A stretch of 64,000 nucleotides of DNA from Kiloniellales bacterium (GTDB taxonomy: Bacteria; Pseudomonadota; Alphaproteobacteria; Kiloniellales; JAKSBE01). The notes below the pieces were generated by a model, which was not told the DNA's origin, ran no database searches, and worked only from the letters and a program-made list of their open reading frames with translations. A program made the translations under genes and the position numbers. Position 1 is the stretch's first letter, and each line of letters starts with the position of its first letter. The stretch spans positions 161,847 to 225,846 of the forward strand of contig JASJBF010000002.1 in assembly GCA_030066685.1 (NCBI GenBank). Direction: 5' to 3'. This document shows positions 26,944-35,549 of this stretch, piece after piece.

Positions 26944-26956
26944 TTGGTATGACCAA
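26944..26956. promoter_or_regulatory. GntR/FadR-type operator, autoregulatory
   Basis: TTGGTATGACCAA is a perfect 13-bp palindrome with a 3-nt centre, matching TGGT-N3-ACCA. On the minus strand it overlaps a -10-like TAGATT (26955-26960), which is preceded by TTTCAC at 17-nt spacing. That placement suits repression of the regulator's own operon. A second site of the same form lies before glcD. Confidence 0.7.
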
Positions 26957-27079
26957 TCTAGCCAAGACCGGGGCGCCGTGAAAGCCATCCCGCCGTCATG
27001 GCAGCCATGCAGAGTCGCAGCCGGCAGCTGTGCTCAATGTTCTTTATTTGTTCTTTTAGTTGTGCAACTATGAAGCGCA

Positions 27080-27826
27080 ATGCAGCTTCTCTTGCCACTC
27101 AGCGGCGAGGCCGCGCTGATCGCCGAGGTCCATGGCCGCCTGCTGGCCCGATTCGGACGGCCCGGTCCCTTCCGGCCTCTCGATCCGGTCAGCCAGCTGG
27201 TCATGGGGATCATCGGCGGCCGCACCCTCGGCGCCGACTCCCTGCGTGCCTTCGAAGCCCTGCGCGCCCGTTTCGCGAGCTGGGAGGCGCTGCGGGACGG
27301 GCCGGCTGCAGCAGTCGAAGCGGCAATCCGGCCCGTCACCTACGGGCCGGCAAAGGCGCAGCACCTGCAGCGGGCGCTCCATCAGTTGACCGCCCTTCGG
27401 GAGCGCCTGGAGCTCGATTTCCTGGGCGATTGGCCGGTCGAATCCGCGCTCGTTTGGCTCGAACGCCTGCCGGGGGTCGGCCGCAAGGTGAGCGCCGCCA
27501 CCCTCAACTTCAGCACCCTGCGCCGGCCCGCTCTGGTCATCGACACCCATCACCTGCGGGTGCTGGCGCGGCTGCACTTGGTGGATCCCCGCGCCGCCAT
27601 CGCCGAGGCCTACGATCACATCGTGCCCCGCCTGCCGAACGGCTGGGACGCCGACGACCTTGACGACCACCATCAACTGCTGAAGAAGCTCGGCCAGACC
27701 TACTGCCACGCCGGGACGCCGTCCTGCGGTGGCTGCCCGCTGCGGGATCTCTGTCCCAGCGGGTGCATGGCGCCGGTGATCAGACGACCTGAAAGCCGTG
27801 GGCGTAGGGGTCGCGCTCGTCGATGA
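27080..27826 (+). CDS. Endonuclease III-like HhH-GPD DNA glycosylase
   Basis: This 248-residue protein carries the helix-hairpin-helix LPGVGRKVSAATLNF with catalytic Lys136, the GPD-type Asp155 in VIDTHHLRV, and a C-terminal 4Fe-4S loop with the exact spacing C209-x6-C216-x2-C219-x5-C225. These are the hallmarks of Nth-type bifunctional glycosylases that excise oxidised bases. The family assignment is secure, but the lesion specificity is not, as it differs in length from canonical Nth. The basic C-terminal tail is encoded in DNA that also encodes the end of the epimerase-like gene on the other strand (47-nt overlap). Confidence 0.88.
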   Translation: MQLLLPLSGEAALIAEVHGRLLARFGRPGPFRPLDPVSQLVMGIIGGRTLGADSLRAFEALRARFASWEALRDGPAAAVEAAIRPVTYGPAKAQHLQRALHQLTALRERLELDFLGDWPVESALVWLERLPGVGRKVSAATLNFSTLRRPALVIDTHHLRVLARLHLVDPRAAIAEAYDHIVPRLPNGWDADDLDDHHQLLKKLGQTYCHAGTPSCGGCPLRDLCPSGCMAPVIRRPESRGRRGRARR

Positions 27827-28790
27827 AGATCGTGTTGAAGCCGGTGATCCGGGCCCAGCCCTCGATCGAGGGGACGATGCCGGGATGGTTGCCGACCCGG
27901 GTCTCGGCCTCTATGCGGCCGTGGAACAGGCTGCCGATGATGCTCTCGTGGACGAAGTCCTCTCCGACCTCGAGTTCGCCGCGGGCCGCCAGCTGGGCCA
28001 TGCGCGCCGAGGTGCCGGTGCCGCAGGGGCTGCGGTCGATGGCTTTCTCGCCGTAGAACACGGCGTTGCGGGCCCGGGCCTCCGGCGCCTTGGGCTTGCC
28101 GCTCCAGAGCATGTGGCTGACGCCCCGAATCGTCGGGTCCTCGGGATGGGCGACCTCCAGAGTGTCGTTGATTCGGGCGCGCAGCTGTGGGGAGAGCCGC
28201 AGGATGTCGCCGGGCGTCAGGTCGTCCAGATCGCAGTAGTTCGGCTGCGCCTCGACGATGGCGTAGAAGTTGCCGCCGTAGGCGACGTCCAGCTCGAGCG
28301 GCCCCAGCTCGGGGCAGTCGACTTCGACGCCCTCAGCGGCCAGGTAGGCCCCGACGTTGGTGATCCGCACCCCCTCCACATGGCTGCCGGCCCGGCGGTA
28401 GCGGGCCTCGACCCGGCCGGCGGGGGTGTCGAGATCGAGCCTTCCCTCCTCCCGCGGCTGGACCAGGCCGCGCTCTAGGGCGAAGGTCACGGTCCCGATG
28501 GCGCCGTGGCCGCACATCGGCAGGCAGCCGCTGGTCTCGATGAAGAGCACGCCGACGTCGCAGTCCTCGCGGGTCGGCGGGTAGAGGATGGCGCCGGACA
28601 TCATGTCGTGGCCGCGCGGCTCGAACATCAGGCCGGTGCGGATCCAGTCGTAGCGGGCGAGGAAGTCCTGGCGCCGGGCGCTCATGGACTCGCCCTGCAG
28701 GGGCGGACCGCCGCCGGCGACCAGGCGCACCGGATTGCCGCAGGTATGACCGTCAATGCAAAAGAAAGTGTTCGGCCGTATCTCTTCCAT
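27780..28790 (-). CDS. Proline racemase family, 4-hydroxyproline 2-epimerase-like
   Basis: This 336-residue protein begins FFCIDGHTCGNPVRLVAGGGPPL and carries both catalytic cysteines: Cys93 in PMCGHGAIG and Cys256 in SPCGTGTSARMA. Two cysteines indicate an epimerase/racemase rather than the Ser/Thr-containing dehydratases, and GHTCGNPVR favours 4-hydroxyproline. It would convert trans-4-hydroxy-L-proline to the cis-D form for catabolism, but no other hydroxyproline genes are visible, so the substrate stays uncertain. ATG 28790 follows GGAAGGGCAG. It is divergent from the N-formylglutamate amidohydrolase gene. Confidence 0.88.
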   Translation of the reverse strand: MEEIRPNTFFCIDGHTCGNPVRLVAGGGPPLQGESMSARRQDFLARYDWIRTGLMFEPRGHDMMSGAILYPPTREDCDVGVLFIETSGCLPMCGHGAIGTVTFALERGLVQPREEGRLDLDTPAGRVEARYRRAGSHVEGVRITNVGAYLAAEGVEVDCPELGPLELDVAYGGNFYAIVEAQPNYCDLDDLTPGDILRLSPQLRARINDTLEVAHPEDPTIRGVSHMLWSGKPKAPEARARNAVFYGEKAIDRSPCGTGTSARMAQLAARGELEVGEDFVHESIIGSLFHGRIEAETRVGNHPGIVPSIEGWARITGFNTIFIDERDPYAHGFQVV

Positions 28791-28852
28791 GCTGCCCTTC
28801 CGCGGCGCCTCGTGGCCGACTTGTTCGGCCTTCACCGCCGGGACTATAGTCC

Positions 28853-29685
<833 letters not shown>

Positions 29686-29689
<4 letters not shown>

Positions 29690-30828
29690 CTCTCAAGGAA
29701 CCGAGCTTCACCATCGGCATCGAAGAGGAGTACCTGCTGGTCGACCGCGAGACCCGGGAGCTGGCGACCGACGTCCCGCCGGACCTGGTCGAGGACTGCG
29801 GTAAGCGGGTCGAGGAAGGCCAGGTCACGCCGGAGTTCCTGCAGTCGCAGATCGAGGTCGGCACGCGGGTCTGCGACACGGTCAAGGAGGCCGCCGAGGA
29901 GCTCGGACATCTGCGCCGCCTGGTCGCCGAGGTGGCCGAGGAGTACGGCTTCGCGCCGATCGCGGTCTCGACCCATCCCTTCGCCGACTGGGAGCAGCAG
30001 AAGCACACCAATAAGGAGCGCTACAACGTCCTTGCCCGGGACATGCAGGCGGTCGCCCGGCGCCTGCTGATCTGCGGCATGCACACCCACGTCGGGATCG
30101 ACGACGACGAGCTGCGCATCGACCTGATGGGACAGGTCAGCTACTTCCTGCCGCACCTTCTGGCGCTCTCGACCTCCTCGCCCTTCTGGCGGGGCGAGAA
30201 GACAGGACTAATGTCCTATCGACTCTCGGTCTTCGACGAGCTGCCGCGCACCGGTCTGCCGGAGAGCTTCGACAGCTACAGCGAGTACCAGCGGCACCTT
30301 GGAATCATGACCGCGGCCGGCCTGATCGAGGACGCCTCCAAGATCTGGTGGGATGTCCGGCCTTCGGTGCGCTTCCCGACCCTGGAAATGCGTATTCCCG
30401 ACGTCTGCCCACGGATCGAGGACGGCGTCTGCATCGCCGCCCTCTACATCTGCCTGCTGCGCATGCTCTACCGCCTGAAGCGCGAGAACCAGCGCTGGCG
30501 GCGCTACAGCGCCATGCTGGTGCGCGAGAACCGCTGGCGGGCGCAGCGCTACGGCGTCGCCGAGGGCCTGGTGGACTTCGGCAAGGGTGAGATCGTCGAT
30601 TACAAGGGCCTCCTGGAGGAGATCCTGCAGCTGATCCACGTCGACGCCCTGGCCCTCGACTGCGTCGCCGAGGTCGAGCACGCGCGGACCATCCTCACGC
30701 GCGGCACCAGCGCGCATCGCCAGATCGAGGTCTATGAGCAGGCGGTCTCCGAGGGGGCGGAGCGCCAGGAGGCTCTCAAGGCCGTGGTCGACCTTCTGAT
30801 CGAGGAGAGCATGGCGGGAATCGCGTGA
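29686..30828 (+). CDS. YbdK-type carboxylate-amine ligase (GCS2 family)
   Basis: This 380-residue protein begins FTIGIEEEYLLVD and contains the ATP-grasp-like GCS2 motifs CGMHTHVGIDDDELRI and WWDVRPSVRFPTLEMRIPDVCP. The E. coli relative YbdK has weak glutamate-cysteine ligase activity, and the true substrates of most members are unknown. Its ATG lies in the stop of the N-formylglutamate amidohydrolase gene, giving tight coupling. The frame is open far upstream (to 28756), but only the region from 29686 matches the family. Confidence 0.9.
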
Positions 30829-30914
30829 ACCGACCGCGCGCGTTGGCCGCTGACATCGGCGCGGCCGCACCCTAAATGGATTCTCAGATCCAAGATCTTG
30901 CAAGGAGACCAGGG

Positions 30915-31211
30915 ATGGACGACCAGACCCGTACCGAACTCGAGGCTGCGGCGTTTCGCCGGCTCGTCGCACATCTGCGCGAACGTACGGACGTACAGAA
31001 CATCGACCTGATGAACCTTTCGGGCTTCTGTCGCAACTGCCTGTCCAAATGGTACGCCGCGGCGGCCGAGCAGAAGGGGCTTGAGATCGGCTACGATCAG
31101 GCCCGGGAGATCGTCTACGGCATGCCCTACGCGGAGTGGAAGGCCAAGTACCAGACCGAGGCCTCGGCGGAACAGAAAGCCAAGTTCGAGGCGGCCCACC
31201 AGGACCACTGA
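30915..31211 (+). CDS. DUF1244 family protein
   Basis: This 98-residue protein starts MDDQTRTELEAAAFRRLVAHLRERTDVQNIDLMNLSGFCRNCLSKWY and then YDQAREIVYGMPYAEWKAKYQ, the signature of DUF1244, a small helical family common in proteobacteria. The FCRNCLSKW cysteines may bind metal. The role is unknown. AAGGAGACC lies before ATG 30915; the frame extends 13 residues upstream without conservation. It lies 86 nt after the carboxylate-amine ligase. Confidence 0.88.
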   Translation: MDDQTRTELEAAAFRRLVAHLRERTDVQNIDLMNLSGFCRNCLSKWYAAAAEQKGLEIGYDQAREIVYGMPYAEWKAKYQTEASAEQKAKFEAAHQDH

Positions 31212-31226
31212 GGCCGGCCTCGGCGG

Positions 31227-31409
31227 TCAGGGCGCCCGGTTGGCATGGGCCTCGACGAAGCGCTCCAGGTCGTTGACCGCGACCCGCCAGTCGCGGCCAA
31301 ACTTGAAGGCCCTGAGCTCGCCTTCCTTGATCCAGACGCGCACCGTGGCTTCCTTCACTTTCAGAAGCTCGGCGACCTCGTGCAGGGTCAGCATGGGCTT
31401 GCTCAGCAT
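31227..31409 (-). CDS. Small MerR/excisionase-type helix-turn-helix protein
   Basis: This 60-residue protein (MLTLHEVAELLKVKEATVRVWIKEGELRAFKFGRDWRVAVNDLERFV) is a complete winged HTH of the excisionase/MerR-like (HTH_17) class. Such proteins bind DNA and are found in phage excision modules and also as free regulators. ATG 31409 follows GAGG, and the upstream in-frame codons lie in AT-rich promoter-like DNA. It is divergent from nhaA and may regulate it or itself. There is no integrase or att site nearby. Confidence 0.8.
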   Translation of the reverse strand: MLSKPMLTLHEVAELLKVKEATVRVWIKEGELRAFKFGRDWRVAVNDLERFVEAHANRAP

Positions 31410-31539
31410 GGCGGCGGCCTCGAAACGGCGTATTGCTGTGTTTTCCGTGGTTCTACGTTGAATATATGATCTTCTTGAAGTTTTTATAAGCCTTACCATC
31501 TCTGGAATTTTGGGGTCGTAGCTCACCGGGGGATCAAGC

Positions 31540-32745
31540 GTGTCGATCGCGACCATCAGGGAATTCCTGCGCCACGAAGCGACGGCCGGCCTGCTGCTCA
31601 TGTCGACGGCGGCTCTGGCGCTGGTGCTCGACAACTCGCCGCTGGCCGGGCTCTACGACGGTCTGATCGCGACCCCCGTCGTGGTGCAGGTCGGCGAGCT
31701 CGAGATCGACAAGCCCTTGCTCCTCTGGATCAACGACGGCCTGATGGCGGTCTTCTTCCTGCTGGTCGGATTGGAGATCAAGCGCGAGGTGCTGGAGGGC
31801 GAGCTGTCCTCGCGGTCTCAGATCATGCTGCCCGGTATCGCCGCGCTCGGCGGCATGGCCGTCCCCGCGGCGGTTTACGTCGCGATCAATTGGCAGGACC
31901 CGGTCCTGCTGGACGGCTGGGCCATCCCGGCAGCCACCGACATCGCCTTCGCGCTGGGCATTCTGGCGTTGCTCGGCTCACGGGTCCCCGTGGCGCTGAA
32001 GGTCTTCCTTCTGGCGCTGGCGATCCTCGACGACCTGGGGGCGATCATCATCATCGCGCTCTATTACACGTCCAACCTCTCGCTGGCGTCGCTGGCGGTG
32101 GCCGGGGTGGGGGCGACGGCCCTGATCGTTCTGAACCGGCTAAGGGTGATGCGCCTGGCGCCCTATATCCTGATCGGGATCGTGATGTGGGTCGGCGTCC
32201 TGAAGTCCGGCGTGCACGCAACCCTGGCTGGCGTGGTGCTGGCCATGGCGATCCCACTGCGCAACGGCGAGCCGGGCGAGGAACCCCCGCTGAAGCGCCT
32301 GGAGCACGCCCTGCATCCTTGGGTCGCCTTTGGCGTCCTGCCGGCCTTCGCCTTCGCCAACGCCGGCGTCCCGCTGGCCGGGCTGTCGCTCCAGTCCTTC
32401 CTGGAGCCGATGCCCCTGGGCATCCTGCTGGGGCTCTTCCTCGGCAAGCAGCTGGGCGTTTTCGGCGCGGTCTGGCTCGGCGTGCGGGCCGGGCTCTGCC
32501 GCTTGCCGAGCGGCGTGACCTGGCTCCAGATCTACGGCATCGCGCTGCTGGCCGGGATCGGCTTCACCATGAGCCTCTTCATCGGGACGCTCGCCTTCGC
32601 CGACCCCGCCTACAGCGCCGGCATCCGGCTGGGCGTGCTCGGCGGGTCGATCCTCTCGGCCTGCTTGGGATACGCGGTCCTGCGCTTCGCCTTGTCGGAA
32701 CGGGCCGAGGAGGCTGCGGCGCGTCCTGGGGCACAGCCGTCATGA
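31540..32745 (+). CDS. nhaA: Na+/H+ antiporter NhaA
   Basis: This 401-residue protein has the twelve-helix NhaA fold. It includes FFLLVGLEIKREVLEGEL, PAATDIAFALGILALLG and AILDDLGAIIIIALYY, whose adjacent Asp pair binds Na+/H+. It exports Na+ for pH and salt control at the inner membrane. It starts at GTG 31540 after CGGGGGAT. The carbonic anhydrase gene overlaps its stop by 4 nt (ATGA). The coupling of antiporter with carbonic anhydrase suggests joint control of pH and bicarbonate. Confidence 0.96.
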   Translation: MSIATIREFLRHEATAGLLLMSTAALALVLDNSPLAGLYDGLIATPVVVQVGELEIDKPLLLWINDGLMAVFFLLVGLEIKREVLEGELSSRSQIMLPGIAALGGMAVPAAVYVAINWQDPVLLDGWAIPAATDIAFALGILALLGSRVPVALKVFLLALAILDDLGAIIIIALYYTSNLSLASLAVAGVGATALIVLNRLRVMRLAPYILIGIVMWVGVLKSGVHATLAGVVLAMAIPLRNGEPGEEPPLKRLEHALHPWVAFGVLPAFAFANAGVPLAGLSLQSFLEPMPLGILLGLFLGKQLGVFGAVWLGVRAGLCRLPSGVTWLQIYGIALLAGIGFTMSLFIGTLAFADPAYSAGIRLGVLGGSILSACLGYAVLRFALSERAEEAAARPGAQPS

Positions 32746-33395
32746 CCCGGGACACCGCGACCGGCACCGAGGACCTGATCGAGGGATATCGGCAGTTCCG
32801 TCGGTCGGAGTATCCGACCCAGAAGCGGCTCTTCGAGACCCTCGCCGCGCGTGGCCAGGTGCCGCAGACCATGGTGATCAGCTGCTGCGACTCCCGGGTT
32901 GACCCGGCACAGATCTTCTCGGCCGGCCCCGGCGAGCTCTTCGTCGTGCGCAACGTCGCCAACCTCGTGCCGCCCTGCGGCAAGGGCGGCGACTACCACG
33001 GCACCAGCGCGGCCTTGGAGTTCGCCGTGACCGGGCTCAAGGTCCGGAACATCGTGGTCCTCGGCCACGCCAGCTGCGGCGGCGTTCGGGCCTGCCTCGA
33101 AGGCGCCAATGACCCCGACGTCGGCGGCCGCTTCATCGGCCCCTGGATGTCGATCCTGACGCCCGCGCGCGACAGGGTGCTGAGCGAGCACGCCGGCGCC
33201 TCGGACGAGACCCGCCAGCGCGCCCTCGAGCACGCCGGGGTTCGGCAGTCGATCGAGAACCTGCACAGCTTCCCCTTCGTCGCCCAGGCCCTCGCCGCCG
33301 GCGAGCTGCGCCTGCACGGCGCCTACTTCGGCATCGCCACCGGCGAGCTGGCCTTCTTGGACAGCGCCAGCGGCGAGTTCAGGACGGTCGCTTGA
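32742..33395 (+). CDS. Beta-class carbonic anhydrase
   Basis: This 217-residue protein has the zinc ligands of beta-carbonic anhydrases: Cys48, with Asp50 and Arg52 in ISCCDSRVDP, and His109 and Cys112 in VLGHASCGG. It interconverts CO2 and bicarbonate in the cytoplasm. Its ATG overlaps the nhaA stop by 4 nt. Carbonic anhydrase next to an Na+/H+ antiporter would help supply protons for exchange and keep internal pH; this functional link is inferred from the gene fusion-like arrangement. Confidence 0.95.
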   Translation: MTRDTATGTEDLIEGYRQFRRSEYPTQKRLFETLAARGQVPQTMVISCCDSRVDPAQIFSAGPGELFVVRNVANLVPPCGKGGDYHGTSAALEFAVTGLKVRNIVVLGHASCGGVRACLEGANDPDVGGRFIGPWMSILTPARDRVLSEHAGASDETRQRALEHAGVRQSIENLHSFPFVAQALAAGELRLHGAYFGIATGELAFLDSASGEFRTVA

Positions 33396-33519
33396 GCCGC
33401 GGCGACCTGCGCTTCGGGCCCCTTGCCGCTCGCCCGGCCGGCCGCTAGGGTGCGCGGCCTTCGGAGCCGGGGACACTGGCTTCGGATCATCAGATCGACA
33501 TCACAGGGAGATGAAACGC

Positions 33520-33768
33520 ATGGCCGATGTGGGCGGGATCGCGGCTGACCGGCTCAAGTCCTTCATCGAGAGGGTCGAGCGCCTCGAGGAAGAGAAGGCG
33601 GCGCTGAGCGCCGACATCCGCGAGGTCTATGCCGAGGCCAAGGCGACCGGCTTCGACACCAAGATCATGCGCCAGGTCGTCAAGCTGCGAAAGATGGACA
33701 GCAACGACCGCCAGGAGCAGGAGGAACTGCTCGACCTCTACAAGCGCGCCGTCGGTCTGGAGATCTGA
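33520..33768 (+). CDS. gapR: GapR/DUF2312 nucleoid-associated protein
   Basis: This 82-residue protein matches DUF2312: LKSFIERVERLEEEKAALSADIREVYAEAKATGFDTKIMRQVVKLRK followed by a short C-terminal helical region. In Caulobacter the family member GapR encircles overtwisted AT-rich DNA and stimulates type II topoisomerases. Some alphaproteobacteria have several copies, so orthology is not certain. AGGGAG lies 9 nt before ATG 33520, which I prefer to the ATG at 33511 that directly abuts it. Confidence 0.88.
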   Translation: MADVGGIAADRLKSFIERVERLEEEKAALSADIREVYAEAKATGFDTKIMRQVVKLRKMDSNDRQEQEELLDLYKRAVGLEI

Positions 33769-33796
33769 GGGGGCCCTGCGTTCTGTCCCTGGCGGC

Positions 33797-33982
33797 TCAG
33801 CCGAGATCGCCGCGGCGCAGGGCCTGATGCAGGCGATCGGCGACCTGTTCGAGGTCCCGCTTCATGCCGTCGAGTGCCTGGCCCTGCTGGAAGACCAGGT
33901 CGTTGAGCTCCTCGATGATCTGCTCCTGGTGCGCCAACCGGGTCTCGAGCGCGACCAGGCGTTCCTCCTTGTCGTCGGTCAT
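33797..33982 (-). CDS. slyX: SlyX family protein
   Basis: This 61-residue protein is almost one coiled coil: VALETRLAHQEQIIEELNDLVFQQGQALDGMKRDLEQVADRL. It matches the SlyX family in length and pattern. The function is unknown. It is 23 nt downstream of the SDR gene on the same strand and converges with gapR. Confidence 0.85.
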   Translation of the reverse strand: MTDDKEERLVALETRLAHQEQIIEELNDLVFQQGQALDGMKRDLEQVADRLHQALRRGDLG

Positions 33983-34005
33983 CCTCGTCTCCCGCCGCGG
34001 CGCCG

Positions 34006-34704
34006 TCAGAAGCGTTCGACCCAGGGACGGAGGTCAAGCTCCTGGGTCCAGGCGCTGCGCGGCTGCAGGTGGATTTGATAGGCCGCTTCGGCGATGGCGG
34101 CGGGATCGAGGACCGCGTCGGCGCCGCGCTCGGCCGGACTGTAGCCGGGCCGCTCGGCGGCGATCTGGCCATCGATGATCAGGTGGGCGACGTGGATGCC
34201 CTTGGGCCCCAGCTCGCGGGCCAGGCTCTGGGCCAGGGCGCGCAGTCCGAACTTCGGCACCGCCAGGTTGGCGAAGCCGGCGCTGCCCCGCAGGGCCGCC
34301 GTCGCGCCGGTGAAGAGCAGGGTGCCGGCGCCGGCCTCGAGCATGCGCCGCGCCGCCGCCTGACCGACGTTGAAGCCGCCCAGGCAGCCGACTCGCCAGC
34401 AGTGCTCGAAGTCCTCCGGAGTGATCTCCAGGATGCCGCCGGGCCGGTAGGCGCCGGCGTTGAAGGAGACCACGCCGGGGCTGCCGAGGTCGCGGTCGAC
34501 GGCGGCGAAGAGCGCCTCGACCTCATCGTGGTCTGTGGCGTCGCAGGCATAGGCCCGGCCGCCGGTCTCCGCCGCAAGGTCCTCCAGCTCGTCCTTACGG
34601 CGCCGCGCCACGGCAAGCTTCATGCCGGCTTGCGCGAAGCGGCGGGCGAGGGCGGCACCGAGGCCCGGGCCGGCCCCGACGACGACTGCGACATCCTGGG
34701 TCAT
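34006..34704 (-). CDS. SDR-family oxidoreductase lacking the catalytic Tyr
   Basis: This 232-residue Rossmann protein has the cofactor motif VVVGAGPGLGAALARRF (G-x3-G-x-G), NAG at about 82-84, and a C-terminal IHVAHLIIDG. The usual YxxxK is replaced: the Lys is present (Lys151 in NLAVPKFGL) but Leu147 stands where Tyr should be, and the usual Ser is also absent (LLFTGATAAL). It may bind NAD(P) without classical SDR catalysis or use a different mechanism. It belongs to a set of proteobacterial SDRs with this change. It is probably co-transcribed with slyX. Confidence 0.82.
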   Translation of the reverse strand: MTQDVAVVVGAGPGLGAALARRFAQAGMKLAVARRRKDELEDLAAETGGRAYACDATDHDEVEALFAAVDRDLGSPGVVSFNAGAYRPGGILEITPEDFEHCWRVGCLGGFNVGQAAARRMLEAGAGTLLFTGATAALRGSAGFANLAVPKFGLRALAQSLARELGPKGIHVAHLIIDGQIAAERPGYSPAERGADAVLDPAAIAEAAYQIHLQPRSAWTQELDLRPWVERF

Positions 34705-34811
34705 GGTGATCTTCCTCCGTCCTTGGCCTAGCGGGGTGGAACTCTAGCAGCGCTTCGCAGGCCGAGGCCACGCTGGCCCAGGTATCCGAGCGGTCTGCAT
34801 CAGAATTCTAT

Positions 34812-34840
34812 TTGCAATTGCGAAGCATTCTCATTAGCGT
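34812..34840 (+). promoter_or_regulatory. Promoter with Fur-like box between -35 and -10
   Basis: TTGCAA (34812-34817) and TAGCGT (34835-34840) are spaced by 17 nt. Between them, 34817-34835 reads on the minus strand AATGAGAATGCTTCGCAAT, which matches the Fur consensus AATGAGAATGATTCTCATT in 16 of 19 positions by direct comparison. This is a classical place for iron-dependent repression. It points toward the small operon at 34926-35497. Confidence 0.6.
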
Positions 34841-34925
34841 GAAGACCATCGTGTCGAGATATTCGGCTTCCTGCCGTCCTTCGGGACAGCGCGCTACCGG
34901 GTCCGGTTCAACTACGGGGAACGCC

Positions 34926-35012
34926 ATGGAACAAAACGCGCCCGAGCTTACAGCCGGCATTGGTGCCACGGCCACCGCCTTGGCGACGATGCCGGCGAGC
35001 GAGGCCGTCTGA
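34926..35012 (+). CDS. Short 28-residue ORF, possible leader of the next gene
   Basis: The ORF encodes MEQNAPELTAGIGATATALA followed by eight more residues. GGGGA lies 5 nt upstream of its ATG, and its stop TGA shares one base with the ATG of the next gene (TGATG). It is moderately hydrophobic with no recognisable family. It could be a translated small protein or a leader that couples translation of the downstream cysteine-rich protein. Being so short, it could also be chance. Confidence 0.4.
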   Translation: MEQNAPELTAGIGATATALATMPASEAV

Positions 35013-35497
35013 TGCTTCGAGAACTGTCCGAGCTCGCAGAGGCCGAGGCGGTGGTCCTCCGGGCCCTGCGGCGCTGGATCGTCGGCGCCAGCAGCAAGGA
35101 TCCCCGGCTCTGGTCCCTGGCCTGGAACGACTTGGCCGTGGCTTTCGGGTCCGAGGCTGGCCGCGATCTGCTGACCGCCCTGATCGGCATGGTGCGCGAG
35201 ATCTGCGGCTATGCTCGGCGGCCGATCGAATATCACCAGCCCTGCTGTCCCTGCGTCTGCGCCGACGAGGTCTGCATCCTGGCACTGCTCGGCGCCTGCC
35301 AGCGCGCCGAGACGCAAATCGCCCGCAGCCTCGCCGAATGGCTGGTCTTGAGCGAGGGGGCGCCGGGCCTTTTGGAAGCGGCCAGGAGACTTGCGGCGGT
35401 GCTGGCCGCTCAAGGTTGCCGTCTGCCCGATCGGAGCGTCTCCGCGCCCCAGCCGACGGTTTCGCCGCTGCGTCCTGCGGCGGCGACCCTTCATTAG
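35012..35497 (+). CDS. Cysteine-rich hypothetical protein, candidate iron-regulated
   Basis: This 161-residue mostly helical protein has a cluster HQPCCPCVCADEVC (about 75-88) that looks like a metal-binding site, between helical segments (VVLRALRRWIVG, LLTALIGMVREICGYARR, ILALLGACQRAETQIARSLAEWLV). No signal peptide or membrane segment is seen. I do not recognise a named family. It lies one base overlapped with the short ORF and downstream of a promoter with a Fur-like box, so a role in iron or metal handling is a reasonable guess only. Confidence 0.7.
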   Translation: MLRELSELAEAEAVVLRALRRWIVGASSKDPRLWSLAWNDLAVAFGSEAGRDLLTALIGMVREICGYARRPIEYHQPCCPCVCADEVCILALLGACQRAETQIARSLAEWLVLSEGAPGLLEAARRLAAVLAAQGCRLPDRSVSAPQPTVSPLRPAAATLH

Positions 35498-35549
35498 GAA
35501 CGCGCGATCTTGGGTGAATCCGAGTCTTTGTCTCTGGGGTTCGGAGCGG

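Noticed and set aside
31227..31409. The small excisionase-type HTH gene as a mark of a prophage or integrative element
   Set aside because: No integrase, att repeat, tRNA or phage gene is nearby, and the flanks are ordinary chromosomal genes.
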